A stretch of DNA of 64,000 nt from Carallia brachiata (taxonomy: Eukaryota > Streptophyta > Magnoliopsida > Malpighiales > Rhizophoraceae). Location: assembly GCA_021464245.1 (NCBI GenBank), contig JADCRB010000016.1:4519250-4583249 (forward strand), read 5' to 3'. This document shows positions 24,190 through 35,700 of this stretch, piece after piece; positions within the stretch are counted from its first letter, which is position 1; each line of letters starts with the position of its first letter. The notes beneath the pieces were generated by a model that saw only the letters and a program-made list of their open reading frames with translations, did no database searches and had not been told where the DNA came from. The translations under genes were made by a program, and so were the position numbers.

Positions 24190-25952
24190 GTAATTCTTAT
24201 CTCTCATTTCTAGTTTTTTTGTTTTAAGATTAACTTTTTTAGTTAGTCTCCCATTTCACTAAAAAGAAAATATAAAATTAGAGGGCCATTGGAATGATAG
24301 TGAAGTATTTGATCTTTAGCCATTTTATTCATATTGTCTCCAAATTCATAGTGTTTGCCAATTATATGATGATGTGGAGTTGATAGACCATATGCACTTG
24401 TTCATGCATGCCTCATGACCTCTTTTACCTTACCTACTTGTTTGCACGTGCTGCATGACCTTGACTGTCAATCTCTTTTTGGTTTTGGGTTCTCTATTAT
24501 ATTTCCATCTTCTTTTCCATTATCCTCATTAGCTTTCTCTTTTCTTTTTCTTTTTTTTTTATGTACTTAACTAAAAGTAGAAATAGAGGAGGAAAAGCCA
24601 TTATGAACAATTTCTCCTGAATGCTAAACAAACTCTACCCTGACTATGCACTTGCTATTTAAGTTCCAAATACTCATTCTAGCCTTACATAAACTACAAG
24701 GCAAAAAAAGGATGGGGGAAGAGAGAGAGAGAGAGAGATGCCAACGGGAATGTCCACATGAAGAAAAAACAAACAAGTGGCTTTGCATGAAAGGACAGAG
24801 TTGTGCAGCAAGGATGGAGAAAGTCTTAAAGAGAATGTTTGAAACAGTTTGAAAGTAGGGAACATGAAAAAAATGAAAAGGGAAAACGACGTCGAGACAA
24901 TCAAATGATGGCAGATTATCTACAATGTAGCAGTTTCACGTTAAATAAAACCGGATATCAATTTGGACAGAATGTTATCATATGGGTTGCCAGCCTAATA
25001 TCAAATTCTTCAGGGAGTCTTGTTTTAAAGCTATTTTTAGGTCATGTCTATTAAGCTTGCTATAGTACTTTAGAGGGTGTCTGGGCATATTTCACCTTTT
25101 GTTCTCCATAGTAAGTTACTTTTGCACACTGGGCAGTGTTTTGTGATTCTGTGCTATTTTGGTGAACTTGTATTACAGTTTTGAATTAGGAAACAAATAA
25201 TTCGGCATCAACAGTATCTGAATCTATCGTGGTTTATTAGAACAATTGACACACCCGGGACTGATCGACTAAATAAAATTGACTGCAACCACCAAAAAAA
25301 AAAATAAACACAGCAAAAAAGTGGGACATGTAACTGATAAATAAATCAATAACCTAGAGTTCTTTATTAACAAAGAAATTCAAAATTACCTTGAAAAATT
25401 ATACTTTCTTCAGCTCCCTTCTTGCTTTCCTCTCCCTCTATATACGTCTGTCTCCTTCGCCTCTTCTCTAATTGTCAAATTGTCAACAGGCCCAGGAGTA
25501 CACTTCAATCATAACACTGCTCCAAGTGTTGAATTACTTGTACCCCTCCCTCAAATCTCCAATGCCTTCCCACCTTATCTGCACAACTCCCTCACATGCA
25601 AATGTATGCACAACCCTCCTCTAATTATCAAATTATTTGGATACTTGTGAGACCCAATTCACGTTTTGGGAAACAGGAATAATAAGACAGAGTTTCTAAT
25701 CTAATCGACCTATGCTTATCACATTGTCGTGTTGTTCCCATGCCTTAATCATTTCCTTCTTCGTGCAAACATAACAAATGAAAACAACAAATAAAATTTA
25801 TAGAAGAAAGAGAATAAAAACTGGGGATAACACAAATCCCATAATTAATAACATAGGATTTCTTTAAAAAATAAAAAGGAATTACCTTAACAAAATTAAA
25901 ATTGGCTCCTTCGGCCCTTTTCTCCTTCTCTATGCGTTTGTCTCTTCTTCTT
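24190..25952. other. intergenic, no gene recognised
   Basis: Contains a (GA)n run at about 24719-24739. Frames up to 76 codons around 24646-25054 lack domain signatures. Confidence 0.5.
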
Positions 25953-26190
25953 CACCTTCTTCTCTCAATTTCGGATACAGCTCCCTAATTTCTCTAGCCC
26001 ATGCAAACCCCCCTCCAACAATTAAACTAATTTATCTTTCAACAACACCAACTAAGGCAGAATGTAGCCAAATCACCTTCTTCTCTCAATTTTAGATACA
26101 GCTCCCTAATTTCATAACTGCTCCAAACCCCTCCCCCAACAATTAAACCAATTAATCTTCAAATGAAACCAACCAAGGCTGAGTTTAGCC
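25953..26190. repeat. tandem duplication, ~121 bp period, two copies
   Basis: CACCTTCTTCTCTCAATTT at 25953 recurs at 26074, followed in both by the block GATACAGCTCCCTAATTTC and ending in AATGTAGCC/GTTTAGCC. The copies are diverged. A weaker third similarity (CTTCTTG..CTCTCCCTCTATA) is at about 25420. Confidence 0.7.
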
Positions 26191-26730
26191 GAAAAAATTG
26201 AAACGAGGAAGGCAGAGAAACGGCCAGAAGCTGGAGAACTGTAAGAAGGAAATTAGGGATTTTGTTTTTTACATTTTAATTTCGGTTCTCTCTGCCAAAT
26301 CCCTATTATAACCCTTTGTAGTCAATGACCATTGTAGCCTTTACTGCAGGAAGTGACAAAAATACCCTCCGCATGCCTGAGCTCTAATGGCCTGCCACCT
26401 GTCCGTGTGGCACTGGTGGCTCCTTTTAGTTCAGCTGCGTAGTCGCCCTCTTGGCCATAAAGAATATGACTCAACAATTTGAAACTATCCTTCATTTGGC
26501 AGCTCTTACCTGTCACCGCGACTGAACCGACATAGAGATGACAGACATTGTTTTGCCACAAATTCAATTTCTCTAACACCTAATTTTCTTGCTACGTCGG
26601 TCTCCTAATTTGCAGATTTGGGTGCTTTGTCAGAGAGAAATCTAATGGGTTTTGGATTAACTTTGAAGCTACAGGAGATTATTTTTTCTTAAATATTTTG
26701 ATGTCTTTTGAAACTTTTTCTAAGGGGAGA
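26191..26730. other. intergenic, unassigned
   Basis: A moderately GC-rich stretch at 26320-26580 has an 85-codon minus frame with no recognisable domain. Nothing else seen. Confidence 0.4.
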
Positions 26731-26860
26731 GAAAATAAAATTGTTTGGAATGGTGTAAAAAGTGAGAAGAAAGAAATATAAGAAAGAAAAGTATACACAG
26801 TAATGATTATGCTTTTCTTTCTCTCCTCTCTTTCCATCGCACAACAAACACGCCCTAAAA
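26731..26860. mobile_element. MITE copy, related to 48003-48374
   Basis: GAAAATAAAATTGTTTGGAA, GTGAGAAGAAAGAAATATAA and CACAGTAATGATTAT are shared almost base for base with 48247-48322. Both copies end in AACAAACAC(G/A)CCCTAAAA, a terminus of the kind seen in hAT-type MITEs (inverted GTGTTTG). Only the right part of the element is present here. Confidence 0.65.
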
Positions 26861-27029
26861 GAGAAAAGGCTTAAGCCCAAATGGTAGAGCAGAATGATGT
26901 AGCTGATTTGACATGACAACTACTATGCAAGGTGTCAACTATCGGTGTGGAGCCCACAAACAATTTTTAATAATCAATATAAAAAATTACAAAAGAAACA
27001 ATAAAATGTAACTTTTTACTAATAAAATG

Positions 27030-27430
27030 TAACTATTAATATTTTGTATAAGAATTTTTATTTTTAGGAAAAAAATTTATTTGAAGTTTTTTTATTACAT
27101 GTCATGTGAAATCTGTACTTTAAATTTTAACATAACAGACATCTAATTTTCGGTTTTAGTTTCAAGTTTTAGTTTTACTGTTTAATTTTTTATTAATTTG
27201 GTTACATTTTGTTAGTAAGCAGTAAAAAAAAAAATTATTTAACACATATAATGTGACATCTACATTTTAAATTTTAAAGTAATACACATTTAATTTTAAG
27301 TTTTAGTTTTACTATTTCATATTTTATCAATTTGATTGCATTTTATTAGTAAGCAGTTGCTCTAACTTTTTTTTTTTGCAAAAAAAGGAAGGTTGACTTT
27401 AGAGGCTGTGGGACCCACACATAGGCGTCG
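27030..27430. repeat. two tandem copies of a ~165 bp AT-rich repeat plus GC-rich tail
   Basis: Units at about 27030-27195 and 27196-27362 share ATTTAACACAT..ATGTGA..TCT, TTTAAATTTTAA and TTTTAGTTTTACT.TTT. They end in a tail with GGGACCCACACATAGGCG. A third copy with a matching tail is at 30640-30890. Confidence 0.6.
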
Positions 27431-30400
27431 TGTTAGATTAGTTGTGGCCTTTGGTGCCACAATTCAGGTCCTAACTGCCCTAACACTGCGTTTGGAGTGC
27501 AAAGATTAGAGGGGAAAGAATCACAAGAGAAAGAAAATTGAACGGAAATGGAATAATCCGTCGTTTGGAGTGCTTCCTTGAATTGCGAGGGAATGAAAGC
27601 AAGCGAAATAGGGGCAAAAATTCATGTGGGACCCACCGCCAAAATTTTCTCTCCAAATTAGTGAGAAAGTTGTCAGAAAGTATATGGTTATACAGTAATT
27701 GGACAAAATTACCCTCGCCAAATGTGTCTGGAACTAGGCAACTGAGAACAGAGATGACGACAGAACAGAAGCTCCCCTCTGATCGCTCCTTTCTCCGCTT
27801 AGCATTGGCCTCTGATTGCAGGCTAAATCTTGTTGTGGCATCAAAGGCAAGTAGCCCCCTCTTTGCTTCCTTTGTTGCACCTCTAGTTTCTTTATCAATT
27901 TTGCCGGATTTGGTCTGTCAGCGCTCCTCCATGGCAGATCTATGATGCCTTTCTCTCTCTTCATTGTCCTTCTTGTTATGTTCTCTTTCTAATTCCATGT
28001 TTTTTCAGCTTTTACTTTCTTTAGATCTTTATTTTTGTAGTAAAAAGAAAGTTAGGGCAGTCATCTTCGTGGTTATTCCCATTCCTTCCACGCCATTTTT
28101 GATACCTCCAAATACAACATCTTGCGGCTCAACAATGGTTTTGCCCAAACTCCTCAGATGGGGTCAGAACCCAATTGGCTTTTTTTTTTTTTCTTGCTTT
28201 CTTTCTTGATTATTATTTTCGGAAGCTGGGTTTCATTCTGTTTTTTTTTCGTATTTTTCTTTGTCTCTAGCTGGCATTCTTTATTCAAGATTGAATGATC
28301 TTTGATTACACATGTAAATTAATCAGATTTGTGTGCTTTTTGAGGAAAAATTTTTGGCAATGCGTCAATTCTAGGGCCCTTCTGGGGAAAAATTCATTCT
28401 TTATTTTAATTCTAATGTTCTGTAAGGGTGAAATGTGCAGATAGAATAGCTGGAATTTCTTTGCTCGCAATATTAATGAAAATGTCATCAAAAAATAGGT
28501 GAATTTCTCTAAAAATTCATTCTTTGATCTTTATTTTGTCAGATTGAGGCAGACTTTGTAGAAATTCTAGCATTTCGGTATAAGTTTGCTTAACAGTAGC
28601 AATTAATGATATCTGTGTACATATTATTGGTGAATAATGTCTGTGTCAAACATGAACTATAGTTAGTCTTCCTTGCAACTTACTGTTACATGAGAACATA
28701 GCCATCTAAGGTGCAATGGTAGCACTGTCCTCATTTTGCTGACTGTATTCTGTCAGTTATCTTCCTTCAACTATGGTTATGCATAATTGGATTATTAAGT
28801 AATACTTGCAGCCTAAGCCACTGATCATTTTTTTGAAAATCATATTTATTCTATGATTGGATTTGATGGGTTGTTTTCCTCTGCTTTAAAAACTTGCTTC
28901 GCATTTGCTGCTGCTGTAGACATAGCCTAGCTGCAAGTGCTACCAAGCATGGGCGAGTTTGGGAACCGATCCTTTGGTACCGATTACTAATTGACAACAA
29001 TAAGCTTACAGTGAGAATGCACAGATTAGTAGCTGTGTCCCTGCCATCTATCAGAATGTGCTCTTCAATTACTGTACTGCACTGCAACAAACAACACAGG
29101 GTCAGCAAGATTTTGATTTTGGGGTTGTCCTGCAATTTTTCATGATTAACGAACTACATATTGGTGTTTATTGGAGATGATTTTTTGGCTGTTTATTGGA
29201 GATGATTAGTAAATCCAAAAGAACTATTATGCAAACATTAATAACATTAGTTAACATTTCAATTTTCTTTTTTGAAGCTGGCAAATTTTTTTAGAGTTAG
29301 TAACTCCTGTTTGTATAAAGTTCTCCCATGCCTGGCTAGTAGCACGCTGCTCATGTACAAGCACTATTGCAAGGAAGCATGTCTCATTCACAAACACTGT
29401 TTTTTTGCTTCAAGAAGAGAATATATTGAAAGGTCGGCAATGCTCAATGAAAGTTATAGGGTTCTTTTTTCGCTCTTATTTTAGTTTATTTATTATATTA
29501 TTTGAAATGAATAACTACTTAAGAAAAAAAAAATTCTGTGTAGCAAATTGGACCGTCCAGCTTTGATGCTATGGGCAATTACAAAATGATTATGTGGATT
29601 CTATGAAATGGAGGCTATCGTTAGCTTTGGACGGACTAGCATTCATATCTCCGTATCTACTTGTTATTTTTTTTTTTTTGTAATTTTTTGGGCTGTTCTA
29701 TTGCTTTGGTAGCTTTTTTTTATCATACTTATGGTGGGCTTGAATTTGAGATTTTTAATTTCATTAATGACTTCATTACCAATTGAAATGTATTAATTAC
29801 TACTGAAACTATCTCTCTATGCTAATTTCATTAATATTATTTTTTGTGTTGTTTTGATTAAAATATTCTTTTTTAACGAAATGTAAGCTTGTTGTGGTAT
29901 GAAACACTTTTAAAGGTTGATCATTGTATCCATTAATTTTTGCGGATGCATGTCATACATATTGTGAGTTATACGATATGAGTATCACTAACCGTTTGTA
30001 TAAATTTTATATGAGTCATTTATAAATCTCTCAATGTTAAAACTTGAGAATATGAAATAAAAAAATAAATTTTTAATTATTCAATTGTTAATTACGGGGG
30101 TAACCCTAAACAAAGCATCCAATATAATGATGCATAAAAAATTAACATCATCTATCAATTCCCATAGAATATATCTATACTTCATTTCATGGTAAGTGGC
30201 AAATAAAAGGTAGATTAGATTCATGACAACGCATTATTTCACAACTACAGCAAAGCGTCATTTCACAACTTAATTTATTACAAAAAAAAAAAAATTAAAA
30301 CTCCAGGCAGGCAATCGTAGCTTCAATGCATATAATCATGAATATGCAATAATTTGAAAAAAATTAAATTTTATTATTTGATATTTTCTTATAAGTTATA

Positions 30401-30639
30401 TTTATATATACATAAATATATACAAATTATACATACACATTACTTGAGTTTTATATATTATACAAATATGTTGATTATGGTTACCTAAAAAAAAAAATTA
30501 TTATTACCTATAAAAAAAATGTAACTAAAACGTGGGGCTATAATTGTTATTTGTAATTAAAAAATTTTCTTTCTTTCCACTTTCTCTTCATATCCAAACA
30601 AATCAGTATTTTTTCTCTACTTTCTTTTCTTACATTTGG
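27431..30639. other. unassigned segment between two repeat copies
   Basis: The portion 27700-29500 is less AT-rich and has several 60-135 codon frames (for example plus 27538-27945), none with a domain. It could be a gene remnant, a non-coding transcript or the interior of a repeat bounded by the copies at 27030-27430 and 30640-30890. The 29500-30640 part is AT-rich with nothing recognisable. Confidence 0.35.
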
Positions 30640-30890
30640 TTGCATTGTGTTAGTAAGTAATAAAAAAATTTATTTAATACATATTATATGAGATTTATAC
30701 TTTAATTTTAGAATAACACCCGCATAATATTAAGTTTTAATTTTATTATTTCATATTTTATAAATTTGATTATATTTTATTAGTATATGATTGACAAATC
30801 TTTTTTATTTTGCCCAAAAAATAAAAATAAAAACTTTAGTGAGTGGCGGGCCCCACTTTTAGTATAGTGCCCGCCGTGCGGTTGCCCCGT
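30640..30890. repeat. third copy of the ~165 bp repeat with tail
   Basis: GGTTGCATTGTGTTAGTAAG, ATTTAATACATATTATATGA and TTTAATTTTATTATTTCATA match the units at 27030-27362. The tail GCGGGCCCCAC..GTGCCCGCCGTG corresponds to GGGACCCACAC..GGCGTCGTG there. Confidence 0.6.
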
Positions 30891-31800
30891 TCGGGTCCTA
30901 ACGGACGCTCTTTCCGTAATAGGGTTATAGTCTGTTACAATACCCTAGCATGGCAGTAGCCGTCCATAACGTCTGGCTCTAGGAGCAAGGAGGCAAAAAG
31001 TTCAGTCTGTCGAAATAAGCTTCTTGCAGGGACAGGAGGGAACGGGGCAAACTATAATTTGAGAGAACAAATGGTATACCATTTTGTAGTTATTCATTTT
31101 CATTTTGGTACTAGACTCACAACAACTTACTCACGAAGTGTTGAATAATTATTCTTCCATAATTCTCACAATTTACTTTTGGGAGAGACGGCCAAATAAA
31201 CAATTCCCATAGATTATCTCTTGTCTCACTTACAAACCAAAACACATAACCCACTTATTAAAAACCTGCTTGAAGCATTTGCAGAGAGAAAGCACAATAA
31301 TATAAATAAAAATATAATTCTTAACAACTGTGATATTTTACACATCATGCCGATCTATTATTAACATGTAGATAAACACTGCTTCAAAAAGTAATTACCG
31401 TCGTCTTCTTATCAATGAATTCTCCAAGTCCAACTGTACAAATTTCTTCCGTGAAAAAGATTCAGAGATATCTTTTCCGTAGAGTTTGAGTACACAAACA
31501 GAGATCTCAAGCGCGGTCCAGCCATGATGCATCAAAACTGAAAAATAAATTTTTCAAACAATCAAATTTTAGGCAATCGCCAAATGTGAAACACGGCCGT
31601 TTCAAAAATGTAACGCAGTCGTTTTAGATGAGTAACAGCACCTAACATTTTTAGCAATTAGTTAGATTTAAGATGCTCATATCAAGTCATTTTTAACGAA
31701 AACTTGAATTTAAAAAAAAAAAAAACAAATAATATAATTCTTGTCTGTCAACATGACGCCACCTACGTCAAATTCTCTCTACCGTCAGTCCATGAACTTT
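30891..31800. other. intergenic, no feature recognised
   Basis: Spacer downstream of the receptor-protein gene. No domain-bearing frame. Confidence 0.5.
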
Positions 31801-32070
31801 TGTGGTTTTAGATGGAGGCTACTGCCAAGAGAAAGTTGGTATACAAGGGACTTCTTGCAACCAATGACCGAGGCCATTGAACCCCAGCAGCGTCCTGCCT
31901 CAAAAAACCAACTGCTGCCCCCAGGGGTTGGTAGAGGATATGCAAGCCCAAAGAGAAGGTGAGTGCATAAGAAGCAAGCCAATCGGCCACCTGATTCCCT
32001 TCTCTGTACGTGCACAAGATGCAAGTCTGCCACGGTTTAGCCATCAAGTCTCGACAATTCCGAATCAAAT
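31800..32070 (-). pseudogene. RNase H-like fragment of a non-LTR retrotransposon
   Basis: The minus strand reads IRNCRDLMAKPWQTCILCTY, REGNQVADWLASYAL, then FSLGLHIL. This is the C-terminal RNase H (RVT_3-type) block of plant LINE-like reverse transcriptases, where 'REGN..AD.LA' carries the last active-site Asp and the 'LGLH' tail follows. The rest of ORF2 is missing or shifted, so it is a short dead fragment. Confidence 0.7.
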
Positions 32071-32124
32071 TGGATTGTTTGTGCTTGTAGCAGAACTGCT
32101 ATGCAGTGGGCCCGAGATAGATAA

Positions 32125-32283
32125 AAACATAGGCCCTCATCTAAGCCTAGTGGTAGGAGGCCCTGGGAACGACATGGACTCAAACCCGCACCGGCTTCTC
32201 ACCCGACTCCCTCCCCTATGGGCGACGACCCTCCCGACTGACCAAATGAAGAAAATAATAATAATAAAAATAATAATAACAAA
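32125..32283 (+). mobile_element. SINE-like element (tRNA-derived)
   Basis: The head GCCTAGTGGTAGG resembles a pol III box A. GGACTCAAACCC, about 35 bases on, resembles box B. A unique body follows, ending in an (AATA)n/A-rich tail at 32248-32283. The pattern fits a short SINE on the plus strand. Box B is imperfect and a target duplication was not established. Confidence 0.5.
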
Positions 32284-32797
32284 AGATGAGGAACAGCGGC
32301 AATTACCTGCTGCGTATTCATCAAAAAACACGTGAAAAGATTAAAAGCTACAATTGATTCCAACTTAGGTAATGACCAGTCTTTTGTAAGATGTCGCACA
32401 GTGCTAGGATATCCACACAACTTAAGACTTTCCATTGTTGTTCCTCTGGGACTGCATTTGAAAATGAGATGAAGTCTCTCCACTCCAATATTCTTATATG
32501 AGTTGGTTCTTTGATGTGTTACATGCTTCCGTCAAACGAACCAACGAATGGTTGAAAATGTACAGAGTATTCAGATATCTATATTGCAGTTGGTGGTGCC
32601 ACTAACGATCTGACTTTTCCAACTTCACCGAGGAAAATGCCAAAACATTGCAGCAAATAATGCAGTTCGTCAATCTGAGGGAAGTTGTATCGTGAATCAG
32701 GTTCAAGGATTTAATGAATGGAGATCAGAATCCAGAAGCCAATATAGATGCAAAATTTTAAATGGACCTGTTTCCCACCAATTGGTCAAAAGCTTTT
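32284..32797. other. 3' flank of the RLP4-like gene
   Basis: Contains whatever 3' UTR and polyadenylation signals the minus-strand gene uses. No separate gene seen. Confidence 0.5.
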
Positions 32798-35700
32798 TTA
32801 TGACAGTAAACTAGGCCCATTTTCAGCAGCTGTCCGAGCATGGCCATGCCTTGTCATCTGGATATCATGAGACAACTGGGTCCTTGCTTTTGCATAAGGC
32901 GCACCTCTTGCTGTTTAAAAAAGAAAAGAGTGCAGAACGTTAATATCGGATGACAACTCTTAAGTATCCTTTTTCAGTCCAACAGAACAGCAATGAAAGT
33001 GCGGGTGCTAATTACATTTAGTCACACTACATCTCTGCTCAATATATAATTATGACCGATTCACCATTTGTTAGAAGTTGTCAAGCCAAGTTATAATTCA
33101 CCAATTTACATCTGAGTCCATTAAGAATAGCCTCACCCGCAATCTGCTGTGCTCGGAGAATATTTTGTCGTCTTTTCCACCAGCATATTGAACAGATAAT
33201 CAAAACAAGGAATGCCACAGATGCGCCAAATGCGATGCCAACTATTGCACCAGAAGAAAGATGAGGCCCACATGTGGGCAGTCCAGGTATACCACAAAGA
33301 CCTGCATTATCAGTAAAACTGCACAACTACTATGAGGACAGACTTCCAGTTAACTTCTCTATTTGTTTTTACAACCTTTCCCTGTCTGAGAGCTAAATAA
33401 ACTGGCTGTAAGTTTTTCAATCAACAAGAAATGATAACATATTATCCTGAGGGCAAGTAATAAATTCAAGAGCAATGTCGGCGAGAACATACTTGAAGCT
33501 AGCTCTATGCAAAAGCCTTCCTCCCAGCGCAGATGGTACTTGTCCTGTCAGAGAGTTGCCGTTGAGATTCCTGCAACACTACAACTTATTAGACACCTAT
33601 ATTGACTAATCACATTAAACTATCCATGACAAATCAACTATGTTATAATAAGGATATCTTACAATCTTTGCAACGATGTCAGCTGTCCAAGGCTTTCAGG
33701 GATTGATCCATTGAAGAAATTGTAAGAGAGGTCCCTACCATGAAATTTCAGACAATCAGGCATTTCTTTGCTAAAGTGGCTGCAAATAAATTGTCTTTGT
33801 CCGAGTGAAAAAACCACCCAATTGGGTTTTTTTTTTTTTTTTCTTTTTATTCCCTTTTTTGAGGAAAGAAAGCTGTTCATCCCATGAAATGGCATATTTT
33901 AAAATAGCGAGTGTTGGTAGTAATTTGTAAGCCCACACCTTTCCAAACATTTTCAATTTTCTTTCTCCTTACAATGTTGTGGCCCAAGTGATGGATGCTG
34001 AGTACATCATAAAATTGTGTAAAGATTTATAGAAGTATAGGCCCAATAACTTAAACGGATAACAATAAGGAAGAAGCAAACAATATTAAATGGGTTTTTG
34101 GACACCACATATTACCTAAAACCTTAAAGCTTAGGTTATGGGTCTTCTAACTACACTTATATATTGCTTTACTCCTCCCTTCCTTTCTAATATGGAACTT
34201 TTATATTTTATACTCCAACACGCCCCCTCACGCGAAAGGCCAACTCACTTGGGATGAGCGCAGCTCACTTGGGCTGGAAGTGTGAACAAACAACGAAAGT
34301 CCAACTCACCTGAGTTGGATCCAGCTCACTTAGGCTGGCTCTAGTTCACCATTAAATGTGAAAGGCAGCAACATTCGGACTATGATACCATGTAAAGATT
34401 TATAGAAGTATAGGCCCAATAACTTAAACGGATAACAATAAGGAAGAAGCAAGTAATATTAAATGGGCTTTTGGACACCACATATTACCTAAAACCTTAA
34501 GACTTAGGTTATGGGTCTTCGAACCACACTTATATATTGGTTTACTCCTTCCTTCCTTTCCAATATGGGACTTTTATATTTTATACTCCAACAAATTGTT
34601 TCTATGTCATACATGCACAGTTATCAGTTGCAACTGATAATTGAAATCTCCTAATGACATAAGAACATCATAAAAAGCATCGTACTTTTGAAATTCTGTA
34701 CTTTCTTTGTCAAATTCCACACCCATGGAATGTTTATAGCATCAGTCCACACATTTTCTTGAGACTATTTTGGGCACAATTGCAGTTTCCATTAGCCTTC
34801 TGTGCTCTTTTTACAAGTGTGACATAAGATACTAAAGCCTAAGAATATCAATCAAAAGACTATCCACATGACAGCAATTATTCACAAATGCATTTAGGTC
34901 TTTTTTGGACTCTCTAGAGAGAATTAATGAAGTTTCTAGGAAGAAACAGATGAAAGCCTTTCTGATAGGTAGAACTCATGCCAGTTTGACTCCCTTTATT
35001 ATGCAAAATAAGTGTTCTGACAGAAAGCATAAACCAGATGAAAGACATATTGACAATTTGTTGATAATATAACTAGTGTAATATTAGTGGAAGTGCAATG
35101 CTCTATATGCTGCGTGCTAAATTGGCTGCGCATGTCAGTAGCATACGGTCAAAGTTACTTTCTCACGGGAAAACTTTTAATCTTTGTGATAAAAAGAAAC
35201 CTAGGTCGAGCGTATGTGCCTATGATAAAGAAATAGGCAGCACTTACAAAACTTGTAAGGTAGGTATTGCTCCAATTGATGATGGAATGGCCCCATGGAT
35301 GCTATTGCCACTCATGTTTCTGTAAAATGAGAAGATAAATCCTTGACCAACAAAGGTCATCATGTAGTTAAAGAAATTTTTATTTCAGATGGGTAACCAT
35401 TTATGAACTTACATGCTCTGCAAATGTTGGAGCTTGGATATGTCACTGGGTAAGAAACCCCTCAAGCCTTGGCTGTCAAGGCCACTGATCAAAAATTTAA
35501 AAAACATAATGTCAATACCTTAAGCATCAAATCATCAATCATTGCCACACTAGTCATACTAGATGATGCACATAAACGGAACCATAAACTTTTGGGATCC
35601 TTAAGACGCCAGATAGTGTAACTTCCGCCTATATCTATATCCTCAAAACATACCCACCTCAAATCATCGCATCTTTAAAAAAGTTTCAATGTGGTATGGA

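Larger units (their letters stand above)
34018..34593 (-). mobile_element. complete TRIM retrotransposon (two 203 bp LTRs) in RLP4-like intron 5
   Basis: Two direct repeats of exactly 203 bp (34018-34220 and 34391-34593) flank a 170 bp interior. Read on the minus strand the LTRs start TGTTGGAGTATAAAA and end TTTACA. The primer site TGGTATCATAGT abuts the 5' LTR (34390-34379), and a purine tract (GTGAGGGGGCG, ~34231-34221) precedes the 3' LTR. A 5 bp duplication AATTG flanks it (34013-34017 and 34594-34598). No coding capacity, as expected of TRIMs. By eye the LTRs differ at about 11 sites. Confidence 0.93.

Noticed and set aside
27538..27964. 135-codon plus frame and 76-codon minus frame near 27.7 kb
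   Set aside because: Overlapping on opposite strands, no domain; the region may be transcribed but coding is unsupported.
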